Positions 1 through 9,716 of a stretch of 64,000 bases of DNA are shown in pieces. Source of the DNA: Romanomermis culicivorax (Eukaryota > Nematoda > Enoplea > Mermithida > Mermithidae); the NCBI GenBank assembly GCA_963922205.1, contig CAWUHX010000042.1, positions 868,001 through 932,000 on the forward strand, in the 5' to 3' direction. The notes under the pieces were generated by a model, which ran no database searches, was not told the origin of the DNA, and worked only from the letters and a program-made list of their open reading frames with translations. The first letter of the stretch is position 1. Each line of letters opens with the position of its first letter. The translations under genes and the position numbers were made by a program.

Positions 1-701
1 GGGCAACCTGACCCGTGCAAGGTCGATGAATGACGACTTGCCCATCTGGAAGAAGTCCGGTATCCCCGGGTTGACCCACATGATGAGGCAACTGAGGAAG
101 CCCGTGAGTGTGGCCGAGAGATGGACGAAGCCCTGGACCGCGATGGTGATCCCGACCTGTGTGAGTTTCTTGAGAGAGCACAGGTGTTCTCCCACCAGGG
201 GTCGATCTGGTCAATCTCCGGCGTTGTCAGTAGGAGGGGCAATTCTACCACCTCCAGCCGACAAACATTACGTTGGTAGTCAAACATAATGTTCTTGAAC
301 TGTTCTAAGAAGTCCAGTCCGAGTATAAGGTCAACAGGTGCCCAGAAGGGAGACGTAGTCTTGCACACATGGAGATGTATATCGATCCGTGTGTTCGACT
401 GGCAGTTTCCGGGCAACATGATTTCATATGGTCCCGAAAGGATGGTATGAACGGCTTTACCATTGATGCTCATCAATGGGTTAAAGTCGTGATGTTGCTG
501 GAACGCCATGACCGCCTTCGGACTTTCTTTAGCCAAGGCCTTATGAAGACGTTGGCTAATGATAGTGCGGGGGCAACCCGTGTCAAGGAAAGCAGGAGTT
601 TCCTTGGTATCCAGCAGCACGACGAAACACGGAGTGATTCGGTCAAGCTGGGAGGGCACATCGTTTTGCACGTAGTGAAAACCGATCCAGCGTTGGACTT
701 T
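1..701 (-). CDS. Retropepsin-like aspartic protease region (open at window edge)
   Basis: This is the distal part of a very long minus-strand frame. After the membrane anchor of the Env-like region the frame continues without a stop into an aspartic-protease sequence. The catalytic motif reads PAFLDTGCPRTIIS (DTG at 584-576) and is followed by the hydrophobic-Gly motif DLILGLDFLEQF (about 332-297). These two motifs in this spacing (about 84 residues) define a retroviral-type protease half-molecule that works as a dimer and cleaves polyproteins. The frame remains open to base 1, but below about base 200 its composition turns Ser/Arg-rich, while another minus-strand frame becomes hydrophobic and protein-like, so the true product probably changes frame there. 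No reverse transcriptase is visible; it would lie to the left of the window. A protease downstream of Env is not the usual order. Confidence 0.75.
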
Positions 702-2519
702 GCGATAAAGACCCAACGGGGAGAAACGGCTAACAAACCTGACCTGTTTGCTCCGCAGACGGTAGCTGAGATAATAAGATACACCAAGATAGGCAAGGTA
801 TCTGCCACCGATCAGCACTGTCAGGGTAATTAGGATGTTAAAGATCAACTGGACCCGCCCGCTCAGGACAGCATGCAAGCCCTGGGCGAGGGTGTGTTGT
901 TGACCCGTAATAACATGGTTTGCTGCCAAACCGACACCTTCCAGAGAGGCCTTGATGTCGGTTCTTACCCCTGCAAAAGCCTGGTATATGGCATCTGGTT
1001 GCAGGGATAGACCAGCGGTAAAGTTTACCAGCCGGTTTAATACCGCTTCAATTTGCTCAGTCTTGTAAACGTACTGTTCAAAGAAGGCAAACTTTGAAGG
1101 GGTCATCGCCAACTGGTCATGGAAGAGCGCTGGTGCATCAAAGTGAGTGATGTTGAAACACTGTTTCCAGAAGAGTTCCAGTGGGATGTGGCTCACATGG
1201 ACCGTGCCAGATTCAGTAAACCAGCCCGAGCGATTTCGGAAAATCCCTGTAAAGTGGTGATGACACGGCACAATTGGGCTAGATTTAATGAGATCTGGAC
1301 CACCGGGGGTGGCGAAATAGATGGTGCCGTCGACCTGTACAGGTAAGTACTTGTAGCAAACGTTTCCCACCCGGTACGAGTGGTAGACGTAGGTGGCATT
1401 GACCTTCTGACATGGCCATATTGTCAGTGCATTGCCTGTGAATTCTGCCGTCAGGTCATTCCTCTGGAGGAATTCCCGGGCACCCAAGGTTGGGTCGAAG
1501 CGAAGCAACTGCCAAGTCAGATCAAGATAGCATTGAGCGTGAGAGCAGAGCTCAAGCCACGTGAACCAGAAACCGTTAATTTCCGACTCCTTGATCTGCT
1601 GAGCCAGATAGTTCAGTTTGGCATTGACAGGATCAGGACGTGTGTCCTCTGCCATCCTGAACAAGTTTTGGGTCAAATTGTATCTCCCGTGGATGCGTAG
1701 GAGGAGACCCTGATCCGTCCGGACTGTGGTGGAACATAGTTCTGGGCACAGTTGGAAGACGGGGGAGTTTCCCGGGATCTTGAGGGCAACCTGTAGATCA
1801 TCCATGATGACGTGGTTCCCTGACATGGACGCAGTGTAATTTCCCTTGGGGTGATAATGACACCACACTGTGAAGTTTTGTGCAGGCCAGACAATGACCC
1901 CGTCTAGAGTAGTGCACTGACCTGCAGTGGGACTGCATCCACCTACATTGCCTAAGGTGCTTAGGGCCGTAGTGCCATCCCACCAAGCGACTTGTCCCTC
2001 CTCGATGAAGAGGTTAGTCACTGTCTTGCAGACGTCGCTGCAGCACCATTCGTACATCACTTCCAATGTTTGGTTTGTGCTATAAAAGCCAGGGCAAATG
2101 CCGACAAGTTTTTGTGAGCCAAACATTTTAGTGTGATGTGCTAGTGTGCAGGCCGCAGGCGCTAAGTGCTGAGTGGTAATGATGTCTGCAGTGATGCCCC
2201 TAGAGCCGAAGAAACCAGTGTTGGTGCAGACTTTGCGGGTGTGCAATGTGCATTTCCACGCTCTGGTTGTAATCGGGTCTGAGCTAGGAACATACACCGT
2301 AACGTTCATGCACCATGGGCTCCATGAAGATTGCGGTGGTTTACACTCTACACGTTGGGGTAACTCAAGTGGATGTCCGCTTCTTGAGAGACCACAAAAT
2401 TGATACTGAGCCGCCGGTGCTGACAAACTCACCCCTAGAAACAGTGATGTTACTATGGTCAATTTTATTATCAAAGACAAATGTACAAACGTGGTTTGTA
2501 AGTGTTCACACATTTTCAT
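702..2519 (-). CDS. Env-like membrane glycoprotein of the retroelement
   Basis: This is the middle part of the same long minus-strand frame. A natural start at 2519 gives MKMCEHLQTTFVHL followed by a hydrophobic stretch ending SLSAPA, a good signal peptide. It is followed by about 500 residues rich in Cys with several N-glycosylation sequons (NVT, NQT, NFT, NYT, NLT, NIT, NRS). A single strong transmembrane segment lies near 850-770 (LIFNILITLTVLIGG), followed by basic residues, so it is a type I membrane protein like a viral fusion glycoprotein. Spacing of Cys and Trp in the C-terminal half of the ectodomain recalls glycoproteins of chuvirus-like negative-strand viruses, which are known to have been captured by LTR elements; that is inference from memory of the family. 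The ATG lies 22 bases after the stop of the preceding ORF. The frame is also open upstream, so fusion to Gag by read-through cannot be excluded. Confidence 0.65.
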
Positions 2520-2541
2520 AAATCTGGCCTGAGGGGCAGTG

Positions 2542-3279
2542 TCAGATTTCTTCTTCGTCGCTGTCAGACGAGATGGGTTCCTGACTGGGGAAATCAAGGA
2601 CCAACTCACCGCATGGGTGGACTTCCCGGAGGATGCTGACTTTTGGCGACCGTGGGGCGACTGCCGTTGGGAACGGTGATTCCTCGACAATACTGACATC
2701 CTCATTAACCGGACATAAGATCTCATCGACGGCCATGGGTTCGACGACGGGCGACTCGGTCGCAGCGGTTGGAGATGTCTCTTGGGCTGGCGCCGGCGAT
2801 TTGGTTTGGGCTGCTGCCGACGATGTATTTTGGGCTGGTGCCGACAGTGTGGCTTGGGCTGTTGCCGGCGGTGTGGGATCATTTGTTGGTTCCTTGGCCG
2901 GAGGTGAGGAAGCAATAGTGTCCATTTCTGTTGGCGGTGTAGCGGCAACAGGTGGTGCTGCTGTCGGTGATGTAGCGGCGACAGCAGGCAGGAGGATCCG
3001 ACTGGCCTCTTCGACTGCTCGGCGGACGGCATCGACCGAAGGCGAGGATGGCTCCCCGTCCAATAAGAACTTCTCGACGGGCGAGATTGTGATAGTCCCA
3101 TTGGCAATGAACTCGAGTGCCCGTCGGGCAACGTCGTGTCGTAAGAGTCGCATTGATACAAGTGCCGCGAGCACCACGTCGGCGGCCGTGAGCACTTCGA
3201 CATTCGATGGCTCGTTGAGCAGAGTCCACGGCAAATGCGGGTATTTCTTGGCCAGGTCAACTGACCAGATGGCCAACAT
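2542..3279 (-). CDS. Accessory ORF between Gag and Env, Ala/Pro/Thr-rich, unrecognised
   Basis: This 245-codon ORF starts at ATG 3279 and stops at TGA 2544-2542. The frame is open back to a TAG near 3330, so an unspliced or spliced longer start is possible. The N-terminal ~90 residues look globular ([20 protein letters not shown]). The centre is low-complexity Ala/Pro/Thr, and the C-terminus is acidic (SSDSDEEEI). It is in a different frame from Gag and Env. The Gag/Env frame is also open here but reads as Ser/Arg/His-rich noise, so this frame is the more likely coding one. A possible 36-base GT-AG segment or a programmed shift near 3330-3385 could fuse it to Gag. I recognise no family; the position suggests a Gag-associated or regulatory protein of the element. 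Confidence 0.5.
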   Translation of the reverse strand: MLAIWSVDLAKKYPHLPWTLLNEPSNVEVLTAADVVLAALVSMRLLRHDVARRALEFIANGTITISPVEKFLLDGEPSSPSVDAVRRAVEEASRILLPAVAATSPTAAPPVAATPPTEMDTIASSPPAKEPTNDPTPPATAQATLSAPAQNTSSAAAQTKSPAPAQETSPTAATESPVVEPMAVDEILCPVNEDVSIVEESPFPTAVAPRSPKVSILREVHPCGELVLDFPSQEPISSDSDEEEI

Positions 3280-3332
3280 CGCGTCTTGGACGGGTGATGG
3301 TGCTGTGAACAAGAAATCGATAGAGTCCTAGA

Positions 3333-5108
3333 CTGAGATAGATTTCTGGTTCCTACTCTAGGATCACCTGAAGAAGGAGGTAGTATACCTGACAAATTCA
3401 TGGGCTCGACCTGGTCGAGGACTTCCATGGCCGAATCTGTGGGGATTGAAGGCGGTGGTCCTGGAGGGACGATGGGGGCCGGTGGCGCCGAAGATGTCAT
3501 ATTTGTGGCTGGAGCTGGCTCGGCAGTTGTGGTTTTGGGGATGCAATACGATGCTAGGATGTTAGCGTGGCCAACAAACTGCGGTGTCGTCGAGGGGTCC
3601 ATGGTGACCGGCATTGTATACCTTGGTGGTGGTGGTGGCAGGGGTATGTCTGATACATTTATCGGTACGGGTACCTGAGCTGCTTGGACCACTGAAAATC
3701 CAATACTGATTACGCAGACAGGATAACACTGTTGTGAAGGATCTGTCAGGTGTTCAGCAAGTGCCTCGTCATCCAGATCAAGAGGATCTGGATGAGGAGG
3801 GCCATCGGTAGCCCCAACGACATTGTTGCGACGTATGGGCTGCCGATATTGGTTCCCCATTCCGTTAGGAGGGTGATAACCATTTCTCTGATGATACACA
3901 TTTGTCCCCTGGGAAGAATAACCAGTATTTTGGTAGCCATTCTCACCCGTGTTTGCTGGATTGCGCTGCGGACAGGCAGTTGATCGGTGCACTCGCACTT
4001 GACAACAATGAGGGCATGGCCTATCACATCTGTCCGTGGGGTGGGCACGTGTACGGCAAAAATAACAGCGACCACCGTTAGCGGTGTTGTTACCGGGAGC
4101 GGCACCGGTGGGACGCTGGGCCCGGCAGTCGGCGTCGCTATGTGTACACAGTCCGTGGAAGGAGCACGTTTGAAGGTGTGCTCCCGACGAGCGTCGCCCG
4201 GGGGACTGATTTTGTGTCGACGGCTGTGGAGGCGGCGTCTGTTGGATAGGCGCTGGTGCACGTTGCTGGGCCATAAGCTTCGCTACGTGGGCCGTAAGCC
4301 TGGCCATTTCCTGTTTCAAGCGGGGAACCTCATCGGCGGAGGATGACGACGTTTGAGCGTTGTTCTGACGACCGTTAGCGCTTCTGTTAGGCATATCGGG
4401 ATTATATCCGGCGTGTCTAGGTTCTGAAGAGAAAACGGCGTTAGATGGTGCGGTGTACCAAATCTCGTCCCGAAAGATTTGGGATTCTGCGTAACAGGCT
4501 GCCTTGAGTGTCTCTTCAAGAGTCGTAAACTCCCTAAACTTGATACTATCTCGGAGGACCGGCTTCAATCCTCGCAGGAAGATAGGTTTGATGATAGAAT
4601 CTCTGACATCCGTCGCGAGATCTGGATACGCTACCCTGGACAGTCTCTTGAGGTGCTCAAGGTAGACTATCGCGGACTCTGTCGGCTTCTGCAGTCGATC
4701 TTGGATCAGCTGCTGATGCAGGTCAGAGTCGCGCCCTACCGGTAAATCTCTCCGTAGAAAAGCCGTAAACTCTTCGTAGCGGGTAGGTTGTGGAGTACTG
4801 CTGCTAAAGTCTCGGTAGGAGGCAAGAGCAGGACCCGTGAGGCATGACTCCAGAAAGGCAATTTTATATGCATGATCCGTTTCGCTTACACCCTGGAGTG
4901 TAAAGAAACGAGTAAGATGCGACATAAAATCTGTGATAGACTCACTAATAGCACCGGAGAAGGTTTGAGGGGCCATAAAGCTGGACACGGGAGGGTGCCT
5001 CCGACCATTCATGGCCTCTAACTTTTGGTTGAGGGGTCCAAGAGCATTCTCAAATGCTGCCTGGACCTTGTTCTCGATCTGTGAAGGGAGATCAGTTTCC
5101 GACTTCAT
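3333..5108 (-). CDS. Gag polyprotein of LTR retroelement
   Basis: The first in-frame ATG of the long minus-strand frame is at 5108. The first ~260 residues match the retrotransposon Gag (capsid) pattern: an N-terminal helix (SQIENKVQAAFENALGPL), the motif ASYRDFSSSTPQPTRYEEF, and helical segments ending in a region resembling the C-terminal capsid domain (KPIFLRGLKPVLRDSIKF). It is followed by a Gln/Pro-rich linker and a CCHC zinc knuckle at 4067-4026 (CYFCRTRAHPTDRC, spacing C-2-C-4-H-4-C) with a second Cys/His cluster just after. The tail is Pro-rich. Gag coats the RNA and forms the particle. No stop ends this frame before the window edge; I placed the end at 3333, where the composition stops looking coded and the ORF at 2542-3279 takes over. 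The frame upstream is closed by TAG near 5274. Confidence 0.8.
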
Positions 5109-5489
5109 GTCCGAGGGTTCGTTTTCCCGTAAGGTGGTTAGAACAGAGGTTCTTGCCCGTGAAGCAATTAAGTCAAATTTAATAGAGAGCGGCTCACTGG
5201 TCTGTACAGGCTGGGTACTGAGACGGCAGGAACGACGAGGTGTCTCTATTGTGTAAAGTGAAAGTGAGTACTACTTTTCAATTCACGGCGAAAGAGCACG
5301 TGAATTCCAAAAACGCGTGCGCGACGGCGTTTGTGACGTGAACTTGATTTAGTTTAAGACTAGCAACCACGAAAATGGAGCTAGAATGGGAATAAGATTG
5401 TAAGATGCAAGATCAGAGTACACCAGGGTGACGCAGAAGGGAATTTATCTGGTCGCCCGTGATGGATGTAGGCATGGCCTGAGATACAG
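5109..5489 (-). other. Untranslated leader of the minus-strand retroelement
   Basis: Between the Gag start and the putative primer-binding site there is no ORF of note. A leader of this length is usual for RNA packaging and dimerisation signals, but none can be identified by eye. Confidence 0.4.
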
Positions 5490-5507
5490 GGGAATCGATC
5501 CCGACCA
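5490..5507 (-). other. Putative tRNA primer-binding site
   Basis: Read on the minus strand this is TGGTCGGGATCGATTCCC, beginning with the TGG that pairs with the CCA end of a tRNA. It lies about 380 bases before the Gag ATG, where a PBS should be. The LTR would end a few bases to the right, near 5515. I could not assign the tRNA, so this is tentative. Confidence 0.35.
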
Positions 5508-5790
5508 AGAGGATGTAGAGTTGGGGCCTGGACCCGGCAATTAGAATAGCCGAAAAGAAGAGAAAGATAGATAAGGAGAGAGAAAAGGCGGTTTTCCTGC
5601 CGAGAGATGAGATGACGGATAAACCCGCTCAGGAGGGATTTTTCCTGGAGGTTCGACCGTTTGTACTAGTTTACAAATCTTGGGGCGAGGCGGACTCGTA
5701 GCCGGCAAGATCCTACTCACCAGGAGTAGTGCATAAAGTGGCATAAGGTAAAAAGGGTGTGAACAACTGAAAGTGAACTTAAAAGGGAGC

Positions 5791-5799
5791 AATATATAG
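5791..5799 (-). promoter_or_regulatory. TATA box of the minus-strand element
   Basis: The minus strand reads CCTATATATTG here. A strong splice-donor-like CTG|GTGAGT follows about 75 bases downstream (near 5720), and the bZIP pair lies just upstream. Together they suggest the transcription start of the retroelement near 5765. Confidence 0.4.
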
Positions 5800-5823
5800 G
5801 GACAAAACTAATTTACAAACCCA

Positions 5824-5853
5824 GTTACGCAAAGGGGTCGGGCAGTTACGCAA
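5824..5853. promoter_or_regulatory. Two GTTACGCAA bZIP (C/EBP-like) sites, 21 bp apart
   Basis: GTTACGCAA occurs at 5824-5832 and again at 5845-5853, exactly 21 bases apart (two helical turns), 25-60 bases upstream of the TATA box. The core TTACGCAA/TTGCGTAA is a C/EBP and PAR-bZIP type palindrome. Confidence 0.4.
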
Positions 5854-6576
5854 CGGGCCTCACTCGCCAGGAGCGATTGCGATCTCTATACAGTGTGATG
5901 GACTATACAGAGGTTCCGTGTTGGACGACATTCACAAGTAACTTACAGCCGTGTTCGAAACGGGAGCCCGCATTCCAAACAGAACGGACACTCTCCAGGA
6001 GTATTATATACAGCTGGTGGCCGGGTTGCCGATCACTGAGATGTAATGAGGCTCGCAGGTCACACAGTGGAAGAGAGAGAGAGAGCACGGGTACCAAGGG
6101 TGCTATTCTGACACACTCAGTCAGTTAAGATGAGTTACTCTGGATGTTTTGAGGGCGCACCCGAAAACATCTAAGGGATCACGGGTACAAGGTGTCCCTG
6201 GGTGAATAATTGAGTGTAAATAACTGAGGCGGACCCAGTTATGTATTGAGGCATACTCGATACCTTCGCTGAGGCGGACTCAACGGTGCCTATTACATAT
6301 TACATGACTAACAGGGGTGGACCGCGGAGGTGGACTCTGGGTCAGTGGTGACTCTAGCGCAGGCATCGTTAAGCCAGTTAACAAAGGCGTTCAAGTGAAT
6401 GAAGTATGACAGGGGGTCCTATACACTTTAGGCCCAACCGGAGGCTGTGCCGCGGTCCCTCGGGAACCACTACGGCGGGGACACTAAAGAAGATCTATGT
6501 ATGACAGCTTGATGAGATGAAAGAGAATGAGTGAGTTTAGATAAGAAATTTACAAGAAGGCTGCTGAACCCTTGCA

Positions 6577-7610
6577 GACGTCAGACACAGGCAGTACTGA
6601 CCGCAAATGCCTAGCGTCTACACAAGTCAACAACCAACCCAGCTGAGGCTGAGTGCAACTCGTTCAAACCTGCAGTTAAAGCTTAAAGGCAGCCACGTGC
6701 TGATCAACAGTGCCGCTACCCGGGCGGACAACCTGATCAGTACACGGACTAGAGAGCATCTCAGGTGGTGTATGTATGTGGACTGATGTTTCCCAGGCAT
6801 CAGTCCCAGACACACACCAACCCTTGGGCAAGAGTAGTAGGTGATAGGACCATGCGCCAGCAATCACCTACGACTCAAGTGGAATACTCAAAGGACCGAC
6901 AGTGACCTGGTGCTGACGTCAAAAGGTAGGGGGTATGAACCAACACATGACCTTGGTGCTGACTGCAGGTGCCTGGGATAAGAGTATTCAAGTATCGTGT
7001 CGCAGTTGCAGACGCCAGGGGTGAGTTCCTAAGGCCAGCAAAACCCCTGCAGTAGCACGTAATGTTACCGTTGCAGACGTCAGAAATAGGATCATGTAAC
7101 CTCAATTCCTGCTGCGAGAACATGATACATTGTCATTGCTGACGTCAGCAATAGGGCCCTGAAGCCAACTATCGGCATACAGCACACGTGATGGTGCGGT
7201 TGCTGACGTCAAAAGGTGGAACCGAGGGTCCGATACCTTAAGTCAATGACATGGGATGCAGTTGTTGCAGACGTTAGATGTGGCACCCGTAAGACCTGCA
7301 CATCTTTGAATAGTGACACGGTGCGTCACCATTGCTGACGTCACAGATGGGGTGCAGGAGACCAGCCGAACCTGTTGCAACAACGTGAGCTTCAGCTGTT
7401 GCAGACGTCAGGAGTCAGTACTGCAGGAGTATTAACTTAAAACAACAACACGTGATGTCATCGTTGCTGACGTCAGGAGTAGAACCCAGAGGGCTACCCA
7501 CCCCTTAAAGCAACAGCAAGTGAAGCGGCTGTTGCAGACGTCAGTGGTTGCATCTGTGAGGCTGAACCACACAACAACAACAACCCGTAATGCTGTTGTT
7601 GCTGACGTCA
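6577..7610. repeat. ~65-bp tandem repeat array carrying CRE-like GACGTCA sites
   Basis: A core alternating between TTGCAGACGTCAG and TTGCTGACGTCA recurs near 7074, 7139, 7202, 7267, 7334, 7401, 7465, 7533 and 7599, at a spacing of 63-68 bases. Looser copies are near 6577, 6914, 6951 and 7007. The second form contains the perfect cAMP-response element TGACGTCA. The two forms mostly alternate, giving a ~132-bp dimeric period. The DNA between cores is much more diverged than the cores, which suggests selection on the sites. The array lies upstream of the element's TATA box. Confidence 0.7.
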
Positions 7611-8269
7611 AAGAGCATGACCCGTAAAGTCTATGGTCTAGATGCAACAACCCGAAAAGAGAAGAGAAGAGACCTTACAGTAAGTAGAAATGAAAAAAGA
7701 GAGAGAATTACGTAAGGGTGTCATACTGTAGCGGTGGCGTGAAAACAGAAATTTTTTTTTTTTTTTTTCGACACCGCTCAGATGACCGAGAAAAATGGAG
7801 GGAAAAATAACAGAAAAGCAGAAAATACGAGATTTGGACATACGCCTGTTAAATGTGTGAACAGTAGGTGTAAAATTTTGGGGCCGGAAAAGTGAGCATA
7901 TCCGACAGTTTCCGCCGACATACAAAAAATACTGTACACAGTTAACAGATCGCAGCCACGTATGACGTCCAGAATCATACGTGGAGGGTGTACGGTATCA
8001 TGGGGGTCATGAACCACCAACAGTCAGGAGAGGCCGTAAACCCCTACCGCTGTGATACCAGTACCCGCGTATGGGTATACTGTAGTTACAGTACGGGAAT
8101 GGACACAGGCGTACTGTAACGGCATCCACCCTGAGGGTTACAGTATACCACCCAAAAGGAGAGAGGGGGGAAATAAAGGGAAAAGAAACAAATAAGGTAT
8201 TTTACAGCACAGACTAAGTATGTAGACTATACAGGATAATTCAGAGGAGAAATACAGAATACTCGATAT

Positions 8270-8790
8270 ATAACTCAACTCTGGGGCGAATAACTCAACT
8301 CTGAGGATGTTTAGCTCGGCTCTGGGGATAAATAACTCGACTCAGGGGGAATTTATTACTCATAGGGGCGATACACACGCATGAGATAATTATTTACACA
8401 TATAGATCACATTTAGATCACTCGTAAGGGCGATGTCCGTCTTACAGTAATTAAACTCGATTTTAAGGGATAAATTCCCGACCTACAGTAATAACTCTCG
8501 GTGGCACGGGAAAATTTCCGACTTACAGTAATAACACTCGACTTAGGGGAAGTTTCCGACCTATAGTAGCGGTAATCCGAAATAAGGGGCATTCCCGACC
8601 CATTTAGGCAGTAAACCCGAATATGGGGGGGGGGGGTCTCCGACTTATTGGATGGCTAGTACCCGATTTTAAGGGGGCTTGTCCGACTTAAAATGGGAAT
8701 TGACCCGACCTGGGGGTAGTTCCGACCCAAGGGTGAAGTTTTTGCACTTAAGAGCGAGTGCCAGACTTAAGGTCCATTTTCCAGCCTCGC
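8270..8790. repeat. Degenerate minisatellite (ACTCGACTTAGGGG / TTCCGACCTACAGTAATA units)
   Basis: Imperfect repeats of two alternating motifs, ACTCGACTYWGGGG and TYCCGACYTACAGTAAT, fill this stretch with a unit of roughly 45-60 bases. A G-run of 13 lies near 8630. No coding potential is seen. It is probably part of the same upstream region of the retroelement. Confidence 0.5.
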
Positions 8791-9513
8791 CATGTCACGT
8801 TTTTGCCAGTTTTGATGGGGGAGCTGGGGAGGTTTGGGTATCACATCAGGTAGGACCGTGTTTTAGACGTCACATTGATGGTGAACCATATCAGATTGAT
8901 CCTATTACAGTGAGTAATAGGCTGTGACTCCTGATGGATACTGGCATTTTCCCCAGGCTCCCCTGGTTGGCGTTGGGGGCCTAACCTGGCGAATGGTGGC
9001 TATAGGGAGACCCATAGCTGATACTCTCTGGTGTTGTCTTGGGGTCTTACTGTAGGGTAATGGACAACAATGCCAGGCTAGGTGCGACAATCCCCGAGTC
9101 CTACTCAGTGAGAGTAGGGACAGGGTCACCCGTAAAATGACCTAATTTGTGGGACCCGGTTATGAACCAGACAGCCCCTTTTTAGCCCGAACCTGAGAGG
9201 TGGAGGCCCTACTTATCTGGGGAAAACCTGGGAAATCGACTTAAGAAGGGTTCCCCAACAAATACCCCACAAACAACAATAATCCCCTGAGAAGACTCAC
9301 CTAGTCCCTAGTCCTGTTTCTCAAGTGATTCGACGAATCGGGCGGCGAGTCCCTGGATACTTTCGGTCTTCTGGCACTGGAGCGGGGGATGCGATCCACA
9401 CGAGTCCTAGCGACGAGTTTCGGCTATCGGGAGGCGATTCTCCAACGTTTCTCTGCTAACCGGAGCGGTCGGACACCTGGCACTGATGGGCAGCGGGTAC
9501 TGTAGACGGGTAA

Positions 9514-9624
9514 GCGGCGGACGCAGTAGAGGGGTATAAATTTATGCAAATTTATTTGAGAATAAGGCGGCGGACGCACAGGTGTATATAAAATTATGCA
9601 AATTTAAAGAAAGGCGGCGGACGC
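9514..9624. repeat. Three GGCGGCGGACGC copies alternating with ATGCAAAT octamers
   Basis: GCGGCGGACGC occurs near 9514, 9567 and 9614. Between the copies lie TATAAA-like sequences and two perfect POU-type octamers ATGCAAAT at 9544-9551 and 9596-9603. The unit is about 50 bases. It could be a duplicated promoter module at the outer end of the retroelement. Confidence 0.45.
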
Positions 9625-9690
9625 GGAGTTACAACCGGACGGAAGCTTGGTGAACCCAAAAGTGAGCCGAGAATGAGCGAAAAATTAAAG

Positions 9691-9716
9691 AAACATGTCC
9701 TTTTAAGGACATGTTT
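9691..9716. promoter_or_regulatory. 26-bp palindrome fitting a p53-family response element
   Basis: The sequence is a perfect inverted repeat with 12-base arms (AAACATGTCCTT and AAGGACATGTTT) around TT. It can be read as two RRRCATGYYY half-sites, AAACATGTCC and GGACATGTTT, with a 6-base spacer. It sits close to the estimated outer boundary of the retroelement. Confidence 0.35.

Larger units (their letters stand above)
5516..9716 (-). mobile_element. Putative long LTR / promoter region of the minus-strand retroelement
   Basis: This stretch lies upstream of Gag in element orientation. It is GC-richer than the host DNA starting near 9.7-10 kb, has no credible gene, and contains a TATA box, paired bZIP sites and several tandem-repeat blocks, as expected of a U3 enhancer. 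The right boundary is a guess from composition. The matching downstream LTR is outside the window, so neither the length nor the LTR identity can be proven here. It may instead be a shorter LTR plus unrelated repeats. Confidence 0.3.

Noticed and set aside
369-833. Plus-strand ORF of 154 codons
   Set aside because: It is a shadow of the protease/Env frame on the minus strand, which carries the recognisable DTG motif.
2633-3331. Plus-strand ORF of 232 codons, Gly/Ala/Val-rich
   Set aside because: It is the mirror of the Ala/Pro/Thr-rich minus ORF 3279-2542; its composition follows from the GC-rich antisense, with no start context.
3746-4261. Minus-strand ORF of 171 codons
   Set aside because: It overlaps the Gag zinc knuckle and tail in a different frame; the Gag frame has the CCHC motif.
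6577-7610. Regular 65-bp repeats considered as a CRISPR array
   Set aside because: The repeat core is only about 12 bp, spacers resemble each other, and the context is eukaryotic retroelement DNA.
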